Assembly (NCBI GenBank): GCA_035547395.1
Contig: DASZVA010000011.1
Location: 124,001 to 188,000 of the forward strand
DNA from: CALREJ01 sp035547395
Lineage (GTDB): Bacteria; Patescibacteriota; Gracilibacteria; Peribacterales; Peribacteraceae
Length of the DNA stretch: 64,000 nt
Direction of reading: 5' to 3'
Within the stretch, counting starts at the first letter, position 1. Every line of letters begins with the position of its first letter. A program made the translations under genes and the position numbers. This document shows, one piece after another, positions 38,129 through 46,617 of this stretch. The notes beneath the pieces were generated by a model that ran no database searches, was not told the origin of the DNA, and worked only from the letters and a program-made list of their open reading frames with translations.

Positions 38129-39874
38129 ATGATCTCCCCCACCTTGGCTAATCCCGGCACCCTCGAACGTGAGGATGACTTCGAGCTTCTGCAAAAAAAC
38201 GGAAAGAAGGAGGAATTGGACAGAAGATTGTTTGCCATCTCAAGACAGGTCAAAGCATACGCTCGATACACATTCGACGAGCTGGGCGCAGCCTCGGCAA
38301 AAGAAACGACAGATTTGCTCGCCGGTCTGGACTACGTCGCGTCACTCACGGATGAAAAAAAGCTGGAGGAAGAAATTATTCAATGGGAAAAATACGTAAA
38401 CGGGCAGATGCAGATGCAAATGGATTCCGCTCGTGATTTATACAACAATCTGATGGAACCGTTGTCCGACGCCGTACGGGAGCGCGTGATTTCGGAGCGG
38501 GTCATGAAAGAGCTGCAGGATAAGTTTCGCGATAGGAATCTGGATTACAAAACCAAGGAAAAGTACATACTCAAAAAACTTCCGGGTTACATCAAAAAAT
38601 GGAAGGCAGTTCGTGAACAGTACAACAGCCTCAAAAAAAATCCGGAGGTTCATAAGCTCAGCGCAACGGATGTTCCCGACATCAAAGATTTTCTGGATGA
38701 AGAACGATTCCTGAATCTGAAATATCCGAAGCGTAAGGATTTGCTGGCACAGATCAAAGCTGCACTACTGGCTCGCAAAGAGAAAAAAGAAGCGATTTAT
38801 AAAAAAGTCGAGAACACACTCATTGCTGCCACCAAACAACCAGATCAATGCCTGGATCCAAGCAGCATAGGAAAATGGCTGCTAAAAGCCATGAAACATC
38901 CGTCACCCGAAACATATCTGGAAGAGGTTCTTCTTCCGCTGATTGCGCGATGGAGAAGCATGCGCAAGAGATTCGATCGCGTGAATGCAAAAATCGATGC
39001 ACGTCAGAACGAATTACGCGGATTTGTTCGACTGACTCCGGCGCAATTCTGGTCGCGCAAACCAAAAGAGCGCATTGCCTATCTGGAAGAAGCCGAGTCG
39101 CGTCTCGAGAGCAACGTCAATGATGACGGGCCGCTCAATACGCTCATACTCGACATTCGGCATTGCCTCGATACGGAAGATTGGGAACAAGCCGCGGAGC
39201 TGCTCAAGAAAGCGAAGACCATGGATCCTAAAAACAAGGAGATCAGGTCCATGGAAAATTATCTGCAGACGCATGCCATATTCGATGATGAGGCGACATC
39301 GACGGTGGACAACGTGCTAAAAGCCTCTGAATTGAATAAAGAAATTCAGCATATCGTGCAGTTACTGCCTGGCAGCATGCAATCATTAACCGAGGATGCA
39401 TTGTACGACGCAAATCCGAATATGCTTATACGTATATGGCAGGGATTTTATAACCGGGTTTGGGTCATCGAACACAATTACTCCACTCCCGAATTAGATC
39501 AGATCCATGCGGAAAGTGAGGTGAATCGAGAACGAACCGCTGAACACATCAGGAACGGTCACGAGGCCAAACTCGCCCATGAAATTATGGACGGAGAAAC
39601 TGCAAACGATGCCGGGATCAATGATGCACCTGTAAAAGCACAGGTGTTGCATGTGGGTCTTGCCGGACGCGGCGAGATAAGAGAGGCATATCGGCGCAAT
39701 GCCAATAATGCGAAATTCGGTTACTGGACGACGCTTCACCTGAAAGACGTTCCTTATGAATTGCACCGACTTGCGGTCAAAAATTACATGTACATTCTTA
39801 AGCGTAATGCCCGTGAATTACGTAAATTGGGATTCAGCTATTCCAGAGTAGGCGCTCCGATCCCACTCAATTAA
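38129..39874 (+). CDS. large helical protein of unknown function
   Basis: A 581-residue hydrophilic protein without signal peptide or membrane helices. It consists mainly of charged helices. Segments of about 75-115 and 130-170 and a Lys/Glu-rich stretch of about 220-250 look like coiled coil; the C-terminal 60 residues are more globular (GYWTTLHLKDVPYELHRLAVKNYMYILKRNARELRKLGFSY). A single TPR-like turn (WEQAAELLKKAKTMDP) occurs near 355. Codon use is AT-richer than in the surrounding genes. No family recognised. It is flanked by divergent dcd and a lipoprotein gene, with a start at ATG 38129 and no SD. Confidence 0.7.
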   Translation: MISPTLANPGTLEREDDFELLQKNGKKEELDRRLFAISRQVKAYARYTFDELGAASAKETTDLLAGLDYVASLTDEKKLEEEIIQWEKYVNGQMQMQMDSARDLYNNLMEPLSDAVRERVISERVMKELQDKFRDRNLDYKTKEKYILKKLPGYIKKWKAVREQYNSLKKNPEVHKLSATDVPDIKDFLDEERFLNLKYPKRKDLLAQIKAALLARKEKKEAIYKKVENTLIAATKQPDQCLDPSSIGKWLLKAMKHPSPETYLEEVLLPLIARWRSMRKRFDRVNAKIDARQNELRGFVRLTPAQFWSRKPKERIAYLEEAESRLESNVNDDGPLNTLILDIRHCLDTEDWEQAAELLKKAKTMDPKNKEIRSMENYLQTHAIFDDEATSTVDNVLKASELNKEIQHIVQLLPGSMQSLTEDALYDANPNMLIRIWQGFYNRVWVIEHNYSTPELDQIHAESEVNRERTAEHIRNGHEAKLAHEIMDGETANDAGINDAPVKAQVLHVGLAGRGEIREAYRRNANNAKFGYWTTLHLKDVPYELHRLAVKNYMYILKRNARELRKLGFSYSRVGAPIPLN

Positions 39875-39946
39875 GCTTTGGAAATGCAGATGGTATTTGT
39901 AGAATGAAGTGAGCCTCTACAATGTATTCGATTTTTTCGCTTTCCC

Positions 39947-40522
39947 ATGAAGTATTCCCCCATTCTTCCGGCGGTCTCACTGCTCTTCCTCGCGGCCTGT
40001 TCCGGCGCCGGCGGAGGCACGTCGCTGGATCAAAAATTGCAAAACCCGCTCTACGCGCAAAAGTACTATGAGGATTTGGTCAGCCACATGGTCTCTCTGC
40101 AGATCCACAACGATCCGATTTTGAAAAAGAGCGACATCAAAAGCGTCGTCGACAAGGCACGCTTGAACGGCGTCACGCTGGCGCAGAACGCCGCCAAGCA
40201 AAAAGACAAGGGACCGCACGGCATATTCGTGAGTGACAATGACGAAGTGGCCGGCAGCGTGTTGCTGCTGGGAACCACGCTCTACATCGGACCGGATTTC
40301 TACCTGGCGCCGGGGCCCTCGACGCATTTTTACCTGACGACTGTGACAGACCCGCGAACGGTGCAGTTCCCCGACAACACCGCCGTCGATCTTGGACCCG
40401 TGCAGGATGCTTACGGGGCGCAAACACTGCATGTGCCGTCCTCCAAAGACACGGCTCATACGCTGGTGCTCTTTGATACGCAGATGAAGAAGATCTTCGG
40501 GTTCGCGCAGCTGGCGGAATGA
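39947..40522 (+). CDS. DM13-domain lipoprotein
   Basis: A 191-residue lipoprotein. Signal peptide ends in lipobox LAAC (Cys18), followed by a short Gly/Ser linker and a helical region (about 25-85). The C-terminal half (about 92-190) resembles the DM13 electron-transfer domain: VAGSVLLLGTTLYIGPDFYLAPGPSTHFYLT, a VDLGPVQDAYGAQTLHVP stretch and a final FGFAQL. The cysteine found in many DM13 domains is absent. DM13 domains are proposed to bind redox cofactors. It may work with the nearby DsbA-like lipoprotein. Confidence 0.75.
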   Translation: MKYSPILPAVSLLFLAACSGAGGGTSLDQKLQNPLYAQKYYEDLVSHMVSLQIHNDPILKKSDIKSVVDKARLNGVTLAQNAAKQKDKGPHGIFVSDNDEVAGSVLLLGTTLYIGPDFYLAPGPSTHFYLTTVTDPRTVQFPDNTAVDLGPVQDAYGAQTLHVPSSKDTAHTLVLFDTQMKKIFGFAQLAE

Positions 40523-40527
40523 AAAGA

Positions 40528-40588
40528 GCGCCCATTCTTGGGCGCAGGCCAGACATCACGTTTCATATCTGCGGCCAAGAATGGCCGC
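40528..40588. repeat. twin hairpin between convergent lipoprotein genes
   Basis: GCGCCCA-TTCT-TGGGCGC (40528-40545) and GCGGCCA-AGAA-TGGCCGC (40571-40588). The outer parts are also complementary (CCATTCTTGG and CCAAGAATGG), so a larger cruciform is possible. It may serve as a bidirectional terminator without a T run. Confidence 0.75.
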
Positions 40589-40603
40589 GCTGAGATGCAT
40601 TCC

Positions 40604-41203
40604 TCACAGCTTCTGCTTGATCGATCCTTCGGCATCGGTGATCGCTTTGCCGATGGAATCGAGCGTGTTGTCCTGGATCATCTGACCGTTCACGAAGAAC
40701 GTCGGAGTCCCCTGCACGCCGAGCTTCTGGCCTTCGTCATATTCGGCGAGAATCTCTTTGCGCTTGATGTGCGACTTGGTGCAGCGATCGAACAGGTCCA
40801 TGTTGAGCCCAAGCTGTTTGGCCCATGTCTCCAGGCTCTGATTGTTGAGCTGATCCTGGTTGGTGTAGTCGGTGTCGAGGAATTCCCAGAACTTGCCCTG
40901 ATCGGCGGCACACTCGCTCGCCTCCGCAGCAGCCATCGCATACTGGTGCAGCGACGTGAGCGGGAACTGCTTCCACACGAAATTGATCTGCGAACCGTAC
41001 TGCGCAAGCAGAGGCTGATCGATGATCGTGTACGCCGCGCGGCAGGCCGGGCACTGCAGGTCACCGTATTCGGTGACAGTCACCGCGGCGTTGGGATTGC
41101 TTTTGGGATTGCTGGTCTTGCTCGACTGCGGCGAGATGCCGGTCGTGTCGACGCAGGCCGTGAGAAGTGCGAGAACGGAGAGTGTGGCGAGGAGGCGTTT
41201 CAT
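40604..41203 (-). CDS. DsbA-family thiol oxidoreductase, lipoprotein
   Basis: A 199-residue thioredoxin-fold protein anchored as a lipoprotein (LLTAC, Cys17). Active site is QCPACRAAY with Cys51 and Cys54. The helical insertion domain typical of DsbA/BdbD follows, and cis-Pro is in GVQGTPTFF. It probably oxidises or isomerises disulfides in exported proteins. Several secreted, even-numbered-cysteine proteins in the window (27123, 29873, DUF4215 pair) are plausible substrates. Confidence 0.9.
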   Translation of the reverse strand: MKRLLATLSVLALLTACVDTTGISPQSSKTSNPKSNPNAAVTVTEYGDLQCPACRAAYTIIDQPLLAQYGSQINFVWKQFPLTSLHQYAMAAAEASECAADQGKFWEFLDTDYTNQDQLNNQSLETWAKQLGLNMDLFDRCTKSHIKRKEILAEYDEGQKLGVQGTPTFFVNGQMIQDNTLDSIGKAITDAEGSIKQKL

Positions 41204-41298
41204 AATGGACGCAGCATGGCAGGCGAAAACGGGAAGTGCAAATGATTGTTATCCGTAGACGTCTTTGCAACGAAGATATGACGAAAAAGAATCAATCC

Positions 41299-41336
41299 CC
41301 TAGCCCTAACCCTCACCCCAACCCTATACTCACCTC
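41299..41336 (+). repeat. single-arm CCCTAACCCT-type repeat before dnaX
   Basis: TAGCCCTAACCCTCACCCCA-like words ending a few bases before dnaX ATG at 41339. Confidence 0.7.
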
Positions 41337-41338
41337 CC

Positions 41339-42793
41339 ATGTCTCTCTACCGCCAGTACCGGCCCAAAACATTCAACGACGTCACCGGGCAGGATGCCGT
41401 GGTGGAGACGCTGAAACAGGCGGTGGCGCAGGACAAGATCGCACACGCATATCTCTTCGCCGGCACGCGCGGCACGGGCAAGACGTCGATCGCGCGCATT
41501 CTTGCCAAGGAACTGCTGACGCGTGGCATCACCGACGAGGTGCTGAAGAAAAACATCCTGCAGGCGGTGGATGACGGCAGCCTCGTCGATTTGACGGAGA
41601 TCGACGCCGCCAGCAACCGCGGTATCGACGACATCCGCAGCCTGCTTGAAAAAATCCAGTTCACGCCGGTCGCTGCAGCGGCCAAGGTCTACATCATCGA
41701 TGAAGTGCACATGCTCACGCGCGAGGCGTTCAATGCGCTTCTCAAGACGCTCGAGGAGCCGCCCGCCTATGCGTACTTCATTCTGGCCACCACGGAACTC
41801 CACAAAATTCCCGCCACCATCCAGTCGCGCTGCCAGCGATTCCTCTTCCGCCAGATTCGCGAGGAAGACATCGTGGCACGCCTGCGCTTCATCTGTGACA
41901 GTGAACGCATCGAGGCGGACGACGACGCGCTCTTTGCAATCGCCCATCATGCGGGCGGCAGCATGCGCGATGCCATCTCGCTTCTGGATCAGCTGCGGTC
42001 ACTCCCCCATGTCACGATACAGGACGTGAAAGAGCGCATCGGCGAAACGGGATTTGAGTATGTGGAGCAAATACTCGCGGCGCTGAACGCGCAGGATCGC
42101 AATGCCGTCATCCGCATCGTGCGCGAGATGGAATCGGCTGCGGTTCCCATGGAAACGTTCACCCGTCTGCTGCTCGGCACCGTCCGCAACCAGCTGCATG
42201 CAGCCATTCAGGAGGGGCAAAATCCCGGCGCGTCGTTGCAATTGCTCGACACGTTGATGGACACGATCAAGGATCTGCGTTCGGCGCCCGTGCCCGGCCT
42301 CGCGCTCGAAGCGGCACTGCTCTCGCTCACCGGTATCACGCTGCCGTCGACATCGGCCCAACCGGTCGCGCCTGCATCTCCGAAGCCCGCAGCGGACACG
42401 CCGAAAAAAGTATCACCCGCCGTCAGGAAGGATTCTCCCGCAACGGAAATGGCGGCAGCCCCAGCCGCTTCATCGGACGATCTGTCGCTCGAAAAAGTGA
42501 AGCAAAAGTGGGCGGATATCATCGACGCCGCGGAACCCGCCTCCGCGAAGATGTCCCTCAAAAACGGTCACGTGCATGCGATCGAGGGACAGACGATCGT
42601 TGTGCGTTTCGGTTCCGCTTTCCACCGCGACAAAGCGAGCGACGGCACGCGCTCGGTTGAAGATGCCCTGCACAGCGTATTCGGGAAACCGCTCAAGCTT
42701 AAATGCGTGCTCGATTCCGATCTCCAAACATCCGCTCTTCCGGCCGGAGACGATCCGGTCAACCTTGCCGATGCGGCGATGGAAATTTTTTAA
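41339..42793 (+). CDS. dnaX: DNA polymerase III subunit gamma/tau
   Basis: DnaX is the clamp-loader ATPase. The 484-residue product has LYRQYRPKTFNDVTGQ (about 3-18), Walker A AGTRGTGKTS (41-50), Walker B VYIIDEVHML, and the SRC motif (IQSRCQRF) that supplies the arginine finger. The four-cysteine zinc loop between Walker A and B in most DnaX proteins is missing; it is replaced by LLTRGITDEVLKKNILQAVDDGS without any Cys. A Pro/Ala-rich linker (about 340-390) and a short C-terminal domain follow. No SD; the start is preceded by repeat words. Confidence 0.95.
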   Translation: MSLYRQYRPKTFNDVTGQDAVVETLKQAVAQDKIAHAYLFAGTRGTGKTSIARILAKELLTRGITDEVLKKNILQAVDDGSLVDLTEIDAASNRGIDDIRSLLEKIQFTPVAAAAKVYIIDEVHMLTREAFNALLKTLEEPPAYAYFILATTELHKIPATIQSRCQRFLFRQIREEDIVARLRFICDSERIEADDDALFAIAHHAGGSMRDAISLLDQLRSLPHVTIQDVKERIGETGFEYVEQILAALNAQDRNAVIRIVREMESAAVPMETFTRLLLGTVRNQLHAAIQEGQNPGASLQLLDTLMDTIKDLRSAPVPGLALEAALLSLTGITLPSTSAQPVAPASPKPAADTPKKVSPAVRKDSPATEMAAAPAASSDDLSLEKVKQKWADIIDAAEPASAKMSLKNGHVHAIEGQTIVVRFGSAFHRDKASDGTRSVEDALHSVFGKPLKLKCVLDSDLQTSALPAGDDPVNLADAAMEIF

Positions 42794-42880
42794 TGTCCAC
42801 AGTCAATAGTGATCAGTCGATAGTCATGCAGACCGGTCTCATTTCTCTATCAACCACGGACTATCAACTATAGACTGACC
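42794..42880. repeat. short-word inverted repeat (CAGTCAATAGT/ACTATAGACTG type)
   Basis: Left arm about 42794-42824, right arm about 42859-42880 (GACTATCAACTATAGACTGACC-like), complementary and separated by a pyrimidine-rich spacer. It fills the gap between dnaX stop and the next ATG. Confidence 0.75.
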
Positions 42881-42882
42881 TC

Positions 42883-43467
42883 ATGCACATTCGAGACGAA
42901 AAAGAGCTCCTTCGGCAGCGCATCAAAGAACGCGGATCGCGCGTGTCCGATAAAGACAGGCTGGCGGAAAGCCGCAGCATCTGCCGCCGCATTGTCGAGA
43001 ATCTGCCGGCCGGTCCGCTCACCGTGTGCGCGTATGCGGCCATGAGGAGTGAAGCGGATTTGCACACGCTCCTCGAAGAGCTGCTCGCGCGGCCCGGGAC
43101 GCGGATTTTTCTTCCCCGTTTCACCCGCAGCTTCTTCGAATTCCGCGAAATTCATGCCCTCGACGATCTTACGCCCGGGCGGTTCAACCTGCCGGAGCCC
43201 CTGCCGTCGTCCGCACTCCTGAACCTGAAAGACGTCACGCTCGCGCTGCTGCCGGGCATTGCATTCGATCGCAGCGGCAACCGACTCGGCCGCGGCAACG
43301 GCGGCTACGATCGCTGGCTCGCCGATCTGCGCAAGTTCAACCCTGATGCCAATGTATGGGGAATCGCATTGGAGTATCAGCTGACGGACAAGATACCTGT
43401 GGAACCGCACGATCTGCCGGTGGACGCGGTTGTCACGCCGCGGGAGTTGATTGTGTGTACAATGTAA
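42883..43467 (+). CDS. 5-formyltetrahydrofolate cyclo-ligase family protein
   Basis: The enzyme (MTHFS) converts 5-formyl-THF to 5,10-methenyl-THF using ATP. The 194-residue protein has the N-terminal KELLRQRIKERG helix, the CAYAAMRSEADLHTLLEEL region, and the ATP-binding/active-site motif GIAFDRSGNRLGRGNGGYDRWLA (about 127-149). The family also includes close homologues with altered substrate, so the exact function is inferred. Located near glyA, which fits folate one-carbon metabolism. Confidence 0.9.
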   Translation: MHIRDEKELLRQRIKERGSRVSDKDRLAESRSICRRIVENLPAGPLTVCAYAAMRSEADLHTLLEELLARPGTRIFLPRFTRSFFEFREIHALDDLTPGRFNLPEPLPSSALLNLKDVTLALLPGIAFDRSGNRLGRGNGGYDRWLADLRKFNPDANVWGIALEYQLTDKIPVEPHDLPVDAVVTPRELIVCTM

Positions 43468-43489
43468 CCAATTATCAAATGTGATGGTT

Positions 43490-43583
43490 CATGGCTCGCT
43501 AAAGCAAGCTCCTCACCATGATACATTTTCCATTTTTGTGTCACCCTGAGGTGCCCCGCACAGGCGGAGCCACGAAGGGCATT
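43490..43583. repeat. REP-like composite (TGTCACCCTGAGG/GAAGGGC family)
   Basis: Contains GTGTCACCCTGAGGTGC and GGAGCCACGAAGGGC in a 44-nt stretch (about 43540-43583), preceded by a TGGTTCATGGC...CCTCACCATGA hairpin. Related copies at 51912, 53071 and 56034. Confidence 0.75.
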
Positions 43584-43587
43584 CCTC

Positions 43588-44262
43588 TTACATCGCCTTT
43601 TCGCTCACCGCGATCTTGCGCAATGTGTCGATGCCCGCCGTCACTTCATCGTACGGCTGGCTGATCGCCTTGATGACGATCTGGTCGACGGCGTCGTAGA
43701 GCTTCTGCGCATTGTCATCCGGCGGCCAGATCACCGCGTTGGGGTACGCCTTGGTAAACGCCTTCACCTGCTCATTTGCTTCTTTTTGCGTCTCGGTGAA
43801 TGGCACGACTTTTGTGAGCATCGCGGCATGCGCGTCCTCAAGCGTCAGCACCATGCTTTCCGGATAGGACGTTCCCCCGTTCGGACGACCGACGCCGACG
43901 GCATAGACGGACACCAGCCCCGACGGACTTTTAACCACGCCGCATTGCATCGGCATGTCGCGATCGAGAGGAAGATACGCGCCCGTCTCCTTGAGCGGAG
44001 CGCAGGACATCGTGGCAATGATCTTGTTTTTGATCGCTGTAGTAATCGTCCAGTCAGTGGGATTTGCAGGAGGGTGATCGTACAGAATCGTCGTCTGCAT
44101 CGTGCCTTTGAGCGGATCGCTGTAGGACGAATGAACGGGATACTCAAAGCTCAGATTGAGCGTCGAGCTCTGCACGGTCCCCCATCGCACATGATCCATG
44201 GAAAAGTAGGCGACCGCGATCACGACGACCGCAACGATAGCAACGGGGATAAACCTCTTCAT
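43588..44262 (-). CDS. membrane-anchored extracytoplasmic protein of unknown function
   Basis: A 224-residue protein read from ATG 44262 (MKRFIPVAIVAVVVIAVAYF). One membrane anchor (about 4-22) precedes an extracytoplasmic domain of about 200 residues with two cysteines (near 79 and 99) that may form a disulfide. Family not recognised; composition resembles that of other anchored proteins of the window. TACACT (44275-44270) ends 7 nt before the ATG, predicting a leaderless mRNA. Transcribed divergently from glyA across about 100 nt. Confidence 0.7.
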   Translation of the reverse strand: MKRFIPVAIVAVVVIAVAYFSMDHVRWGTVQSSTLNLSFEYPVHSSYSDPLKGTMQTTILYDHPPANPTDWTITTAIKNKIIATMSCAPLKETGAYLPLDRDMPMQCGVVKSPSGLVSVYAVGVGRPNGGTSYPESMVLTLEDAHAAMLTKVVPFTETQKEANEQVKAFTKAYPNAVIWPPDDNAQKLYDAVDQIVIKAISQPYDEVTAGIDTLRKIAVSEKAM

Positions 44263-44269
44263 GGCACGC

Positions 44270-44275
44270 AGTGTA
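44270..44275 (-). promoter_or_regulatory. -10 box of gene at 44262
   Basis: TACACT on the minus strand, 7 nt from the start codon. Confidence 0.4.
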
Positions 44276-44361
44276 AGCAAAGTCCCGCGAAGGAACAACT
44301 GGAGAAGCGACGATCGCAGTTGCAGAAAAGTCCACATTGGCTATGCTCGCACCCGCATCTC

Positions 44362-45627
44362 ATGCCTTCGTATGATTCCCTGCACACCGGCGACATTGAC
44401 GTTTATAACGCTCTCACGGGTGAGATGCGCCGCCAGACCGACGGCGTCGAACTCATCGCGTCCGAGAACTACATCTCGCCCGCGGTCATGGAAGTGATGG
44501 GCAGCGTCTTTAACAATAAATATTCGGAGGGATACCCCGGCCGGCGCTACTACGGCGGTCAGGAGTACACGGACATCGTGGAATCGCTTGCGATCGAGAG
44601 AGCAAAAAAATTGTTCAATGCCGGTCATGCCAACGTGCAGCCGCATGCGGGAGCCCCCGCCAATGTGGCGATGTACTTTGCGCTTCTGGAACCCGGCGAC
44701 ACGGTGATGGGTATGGATTTGAGCCACGGCGGACACCTGACGCACGGCTCCCCCGTCACGTATCTCACCAAGATCTTCAAGTTCATCCGCTACAAGATGA
44801 AGGACATCGAGACCGGAGAACTGGATTACGAGGAGATGCGCAGAGTCGCGCTCGCCGAAAAACCCAAGATCATCCTGGCCGGCTTCTCCGCCTACCCGCG
44901 CGAAGTGGACTACGCCAAGATGAAGGCAATCGCCGACGAAATAGGCGCTTACACGGTCGCGGACATGGCACACATCGCGGGGCTGATCGCCGGCAAGCAG
45001 CTGAGAAATCCGTTCGATGACGGCTTCGATGTCATCACCACAACCACGCACAAGACACTGCGCGGCCCGCGCGGCGGCATGATCATGACCCGCGAGTCGG
45101 AGCTCGGCAAAAAGATGGACAAGTCCGTCTTCCCTGGGTTTCAGGGCGGCCCGATCATGCAGATGGTCGCGGCCAAAGCGGTCGCATTCGGCGAGGCACT
45201 CAAGCCCGAGTTTCAGGACTACGCGGCGCAGATCATCAAAAACAGCAAACATCTGGCACAGTACTTCATGGACCGCGGCGCGAAGCTGATCACCAACGGC
45301 ACCAGCAATCACCTGATGCTCATCGATTGCATCCGGTCATTCGGCATTCCCGGCGGCGAGGTGGAAACGACGCTCGACAAGATCGGCATCACGCTCAACA
45401 AAAACATGATCCCCGACGACCCCCGGAAGCCGATGGACCCGTCCGGAGTGCGCATCGGCACGCCCGCCATCACCACCCGCGGCATGAAGGAGCCCGACAT
45501 GGAAACACTCGGGGGATTCATCCTCAGTGCGATCGAAAAGAGAAACGATGAAGCGGCTCTCGGAACGCTGCGCGGCAACGTCACGGAATTCTGTCGGCAG
45601 TTCCCCGTTCCTGGTATTCAGGCCTGA
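44362..45627 (+). CDS. glyA: serine hydroxymethyltransferase
   Basis: GlyA interconverts serine and glycine with transfer of a one-carbon unit to tetrahydrofolate. The 421-residue PLP enzyme has LIASENYISPAVMEVMGS (about 31-48), the NKYSEGYPGRRYYGG motif, and the PLP lysine Lys231 in TTTTHKTLRGPRGG. Length is normal. I take ATG 44362; the long upstream frame is unrelated. It supplies glycine and 5,10-methylene-THF, consistent with nearby folate genes. Confidence 0.97.
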   Translation: MPSYDSLHTGDIDVYNALTGEMRRQTDGVELIASENYISPAVMEVMGSVFNNKYSEGYPGRRYYGGQEYTDIVESLAIERAKKLFNAGHANVQPHAGAPANVAMYFALLEPGDTVMGMDLSHGGHLTHGSPVTYLTKIFKFIRYKMKDIETGELDYEEMRRVALAEKPKIILAGFSAYPREVDYAKMKAIADEIGAYTVADMAHIAGLIAGKQLRNPFDDGFDVITTTTHKTLRGPRGGMIMTRESELGKKMDKSVFPGFQGGPIMQMVAAKAVAFGEALKPEFQDYAAQIIKNSKHLAQYFMDRGAKLITNGTSNHLMLIDCIRSFGIPGGEVETTLDKIGITLNKNMIPDDPRKPMDPSGVRIGTPAITTRGMKEPDMETLGGFILSAIEKRNDEAALGTLRGNVTEFCRQFPVPGIQA

Positions 45628-45747
45628 ACCTGCAGTTCAACCATCCAGAAGGGTCAGGCATTCTGCACATATTTCAAGCAGCGACAGGAGAACGTGCATC
45701 GGCACGAAACGCGATAACCTGAGAAGCAATACGTGCACGATCGTCAT

Positions 45748-46578
45748 TTACTGCGCTGTGCAGACGCTCGGCGTGTCCGTGCAGGTGTAGCCGGATTCAA
45801 CGGTGCAGGTAGCGCTGCAACCGTCGCCGCTGTGCGTGTTGCCGTCGTCGCATGTTTCGCTCGCGGCGTTGACCTTGCCGTCGCCGCAGATACCCGGAAT
45901 GGAACAGACGCTGGGACTGCCGGAGCAGATATAGCCGAATTCGATGTTGCAGGTCGCGCTGCAGCCGTCGCCGCCGACCGTATTGCCGTCATCGCATTTT
46001 TCCGTCGTCGTCTTGATACCATCGCCGCACCTTGCCCAACACCTGGACGGCTGCGTCGTCACGCACTGGAATCCCGGTTCAATCTTGCAGGCAGAGGAAC
46101 ATCCGTCACCGTCGACGGTATTTCCGTCATCGCACTGTTCTGACCCTGTAAGGAGACCGTCGCCGCAACCCGCCTTGATGGCAACGGACGGCGCAGAGGA
46201 AGAGTGCTGAATGACAAGCATTCCCGTGCCATGGCGACGCGGGCTGAGTGCGGAGGGCGTCACGTGCTCAAACGCGCTTTGCCCCTCATGCTGCATGCGT
46301 TCCAGACGGCGCAATGCCGCAATCTGCTTCAGAGTCATCCCCTTCTCCGAACGAACGCTTCCCGTAAAGGAGGCATGCGTCTGCGCCGGCAGCCGTACTG
46401 TCTCCTGAGGCGGCAGCGGCTCCTGACGCATAAACTGCATATGAGAGAGCAGTAGTGCCGGCAGATCCCGATTCTGCAAATTCACTTCTTGTGTGAGCAC
46501 GAGGCAGGACACGACGGCAAAAAGCGCTGCGCCGGACTTGGTGACATGTTCAACTGAGAAGAGGTGTTTGTGTTTCAT
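45748..46578 (-). CDS. DUF4215 cysteine-rich surface protein
   Basis: A 276-residue protein with a short hydrophobic N-terminal segment (about 14-30, likely signal/anchor), a linker of about 110 residues, and three tandem DUF4215 repeats (about 136-276). Each follows CGDG-x-E-x-CDDGN-x-GDGCS-x-C. The repeats have six conserved cysteines and resemble myxobacterial and other cell-surface Cys-rich repeats often involved in adhesion or calcium binding. A paralogue lies 39 nt upstream on the same strand. Export and disulfide formation are implied. Confidence 0.88.
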   Translation of the reverse strand: MKHKHLFSVEHVTKSGAALFAVVSCLVLTQEVNLQNRDLPALLLSHMQFMRQEPLPPQETVRLPAQTHASFTGSVRSEKGMTLKQIAALRRLERMQHEGQSAFEHVTPSALSPRRHGTGMLVIQHSSSAPSVAIKAGCGDGLLTGSEQCDDGNTVDGDGCSSACKIEPGFQCVTTQPSRCWARCGDGIKTTTEKCDDGNTVGGDGCSATCNIEFGYICSGSPSVCSIPGICGDGKVNAASETCDDGNTHSGDGCSATCTVESGYTCTDTPSVCTAQ

Positions 46579-46617
46579 ATGAATATTATACAATATTTTT
46601 GTAAATATTGCAAATAC

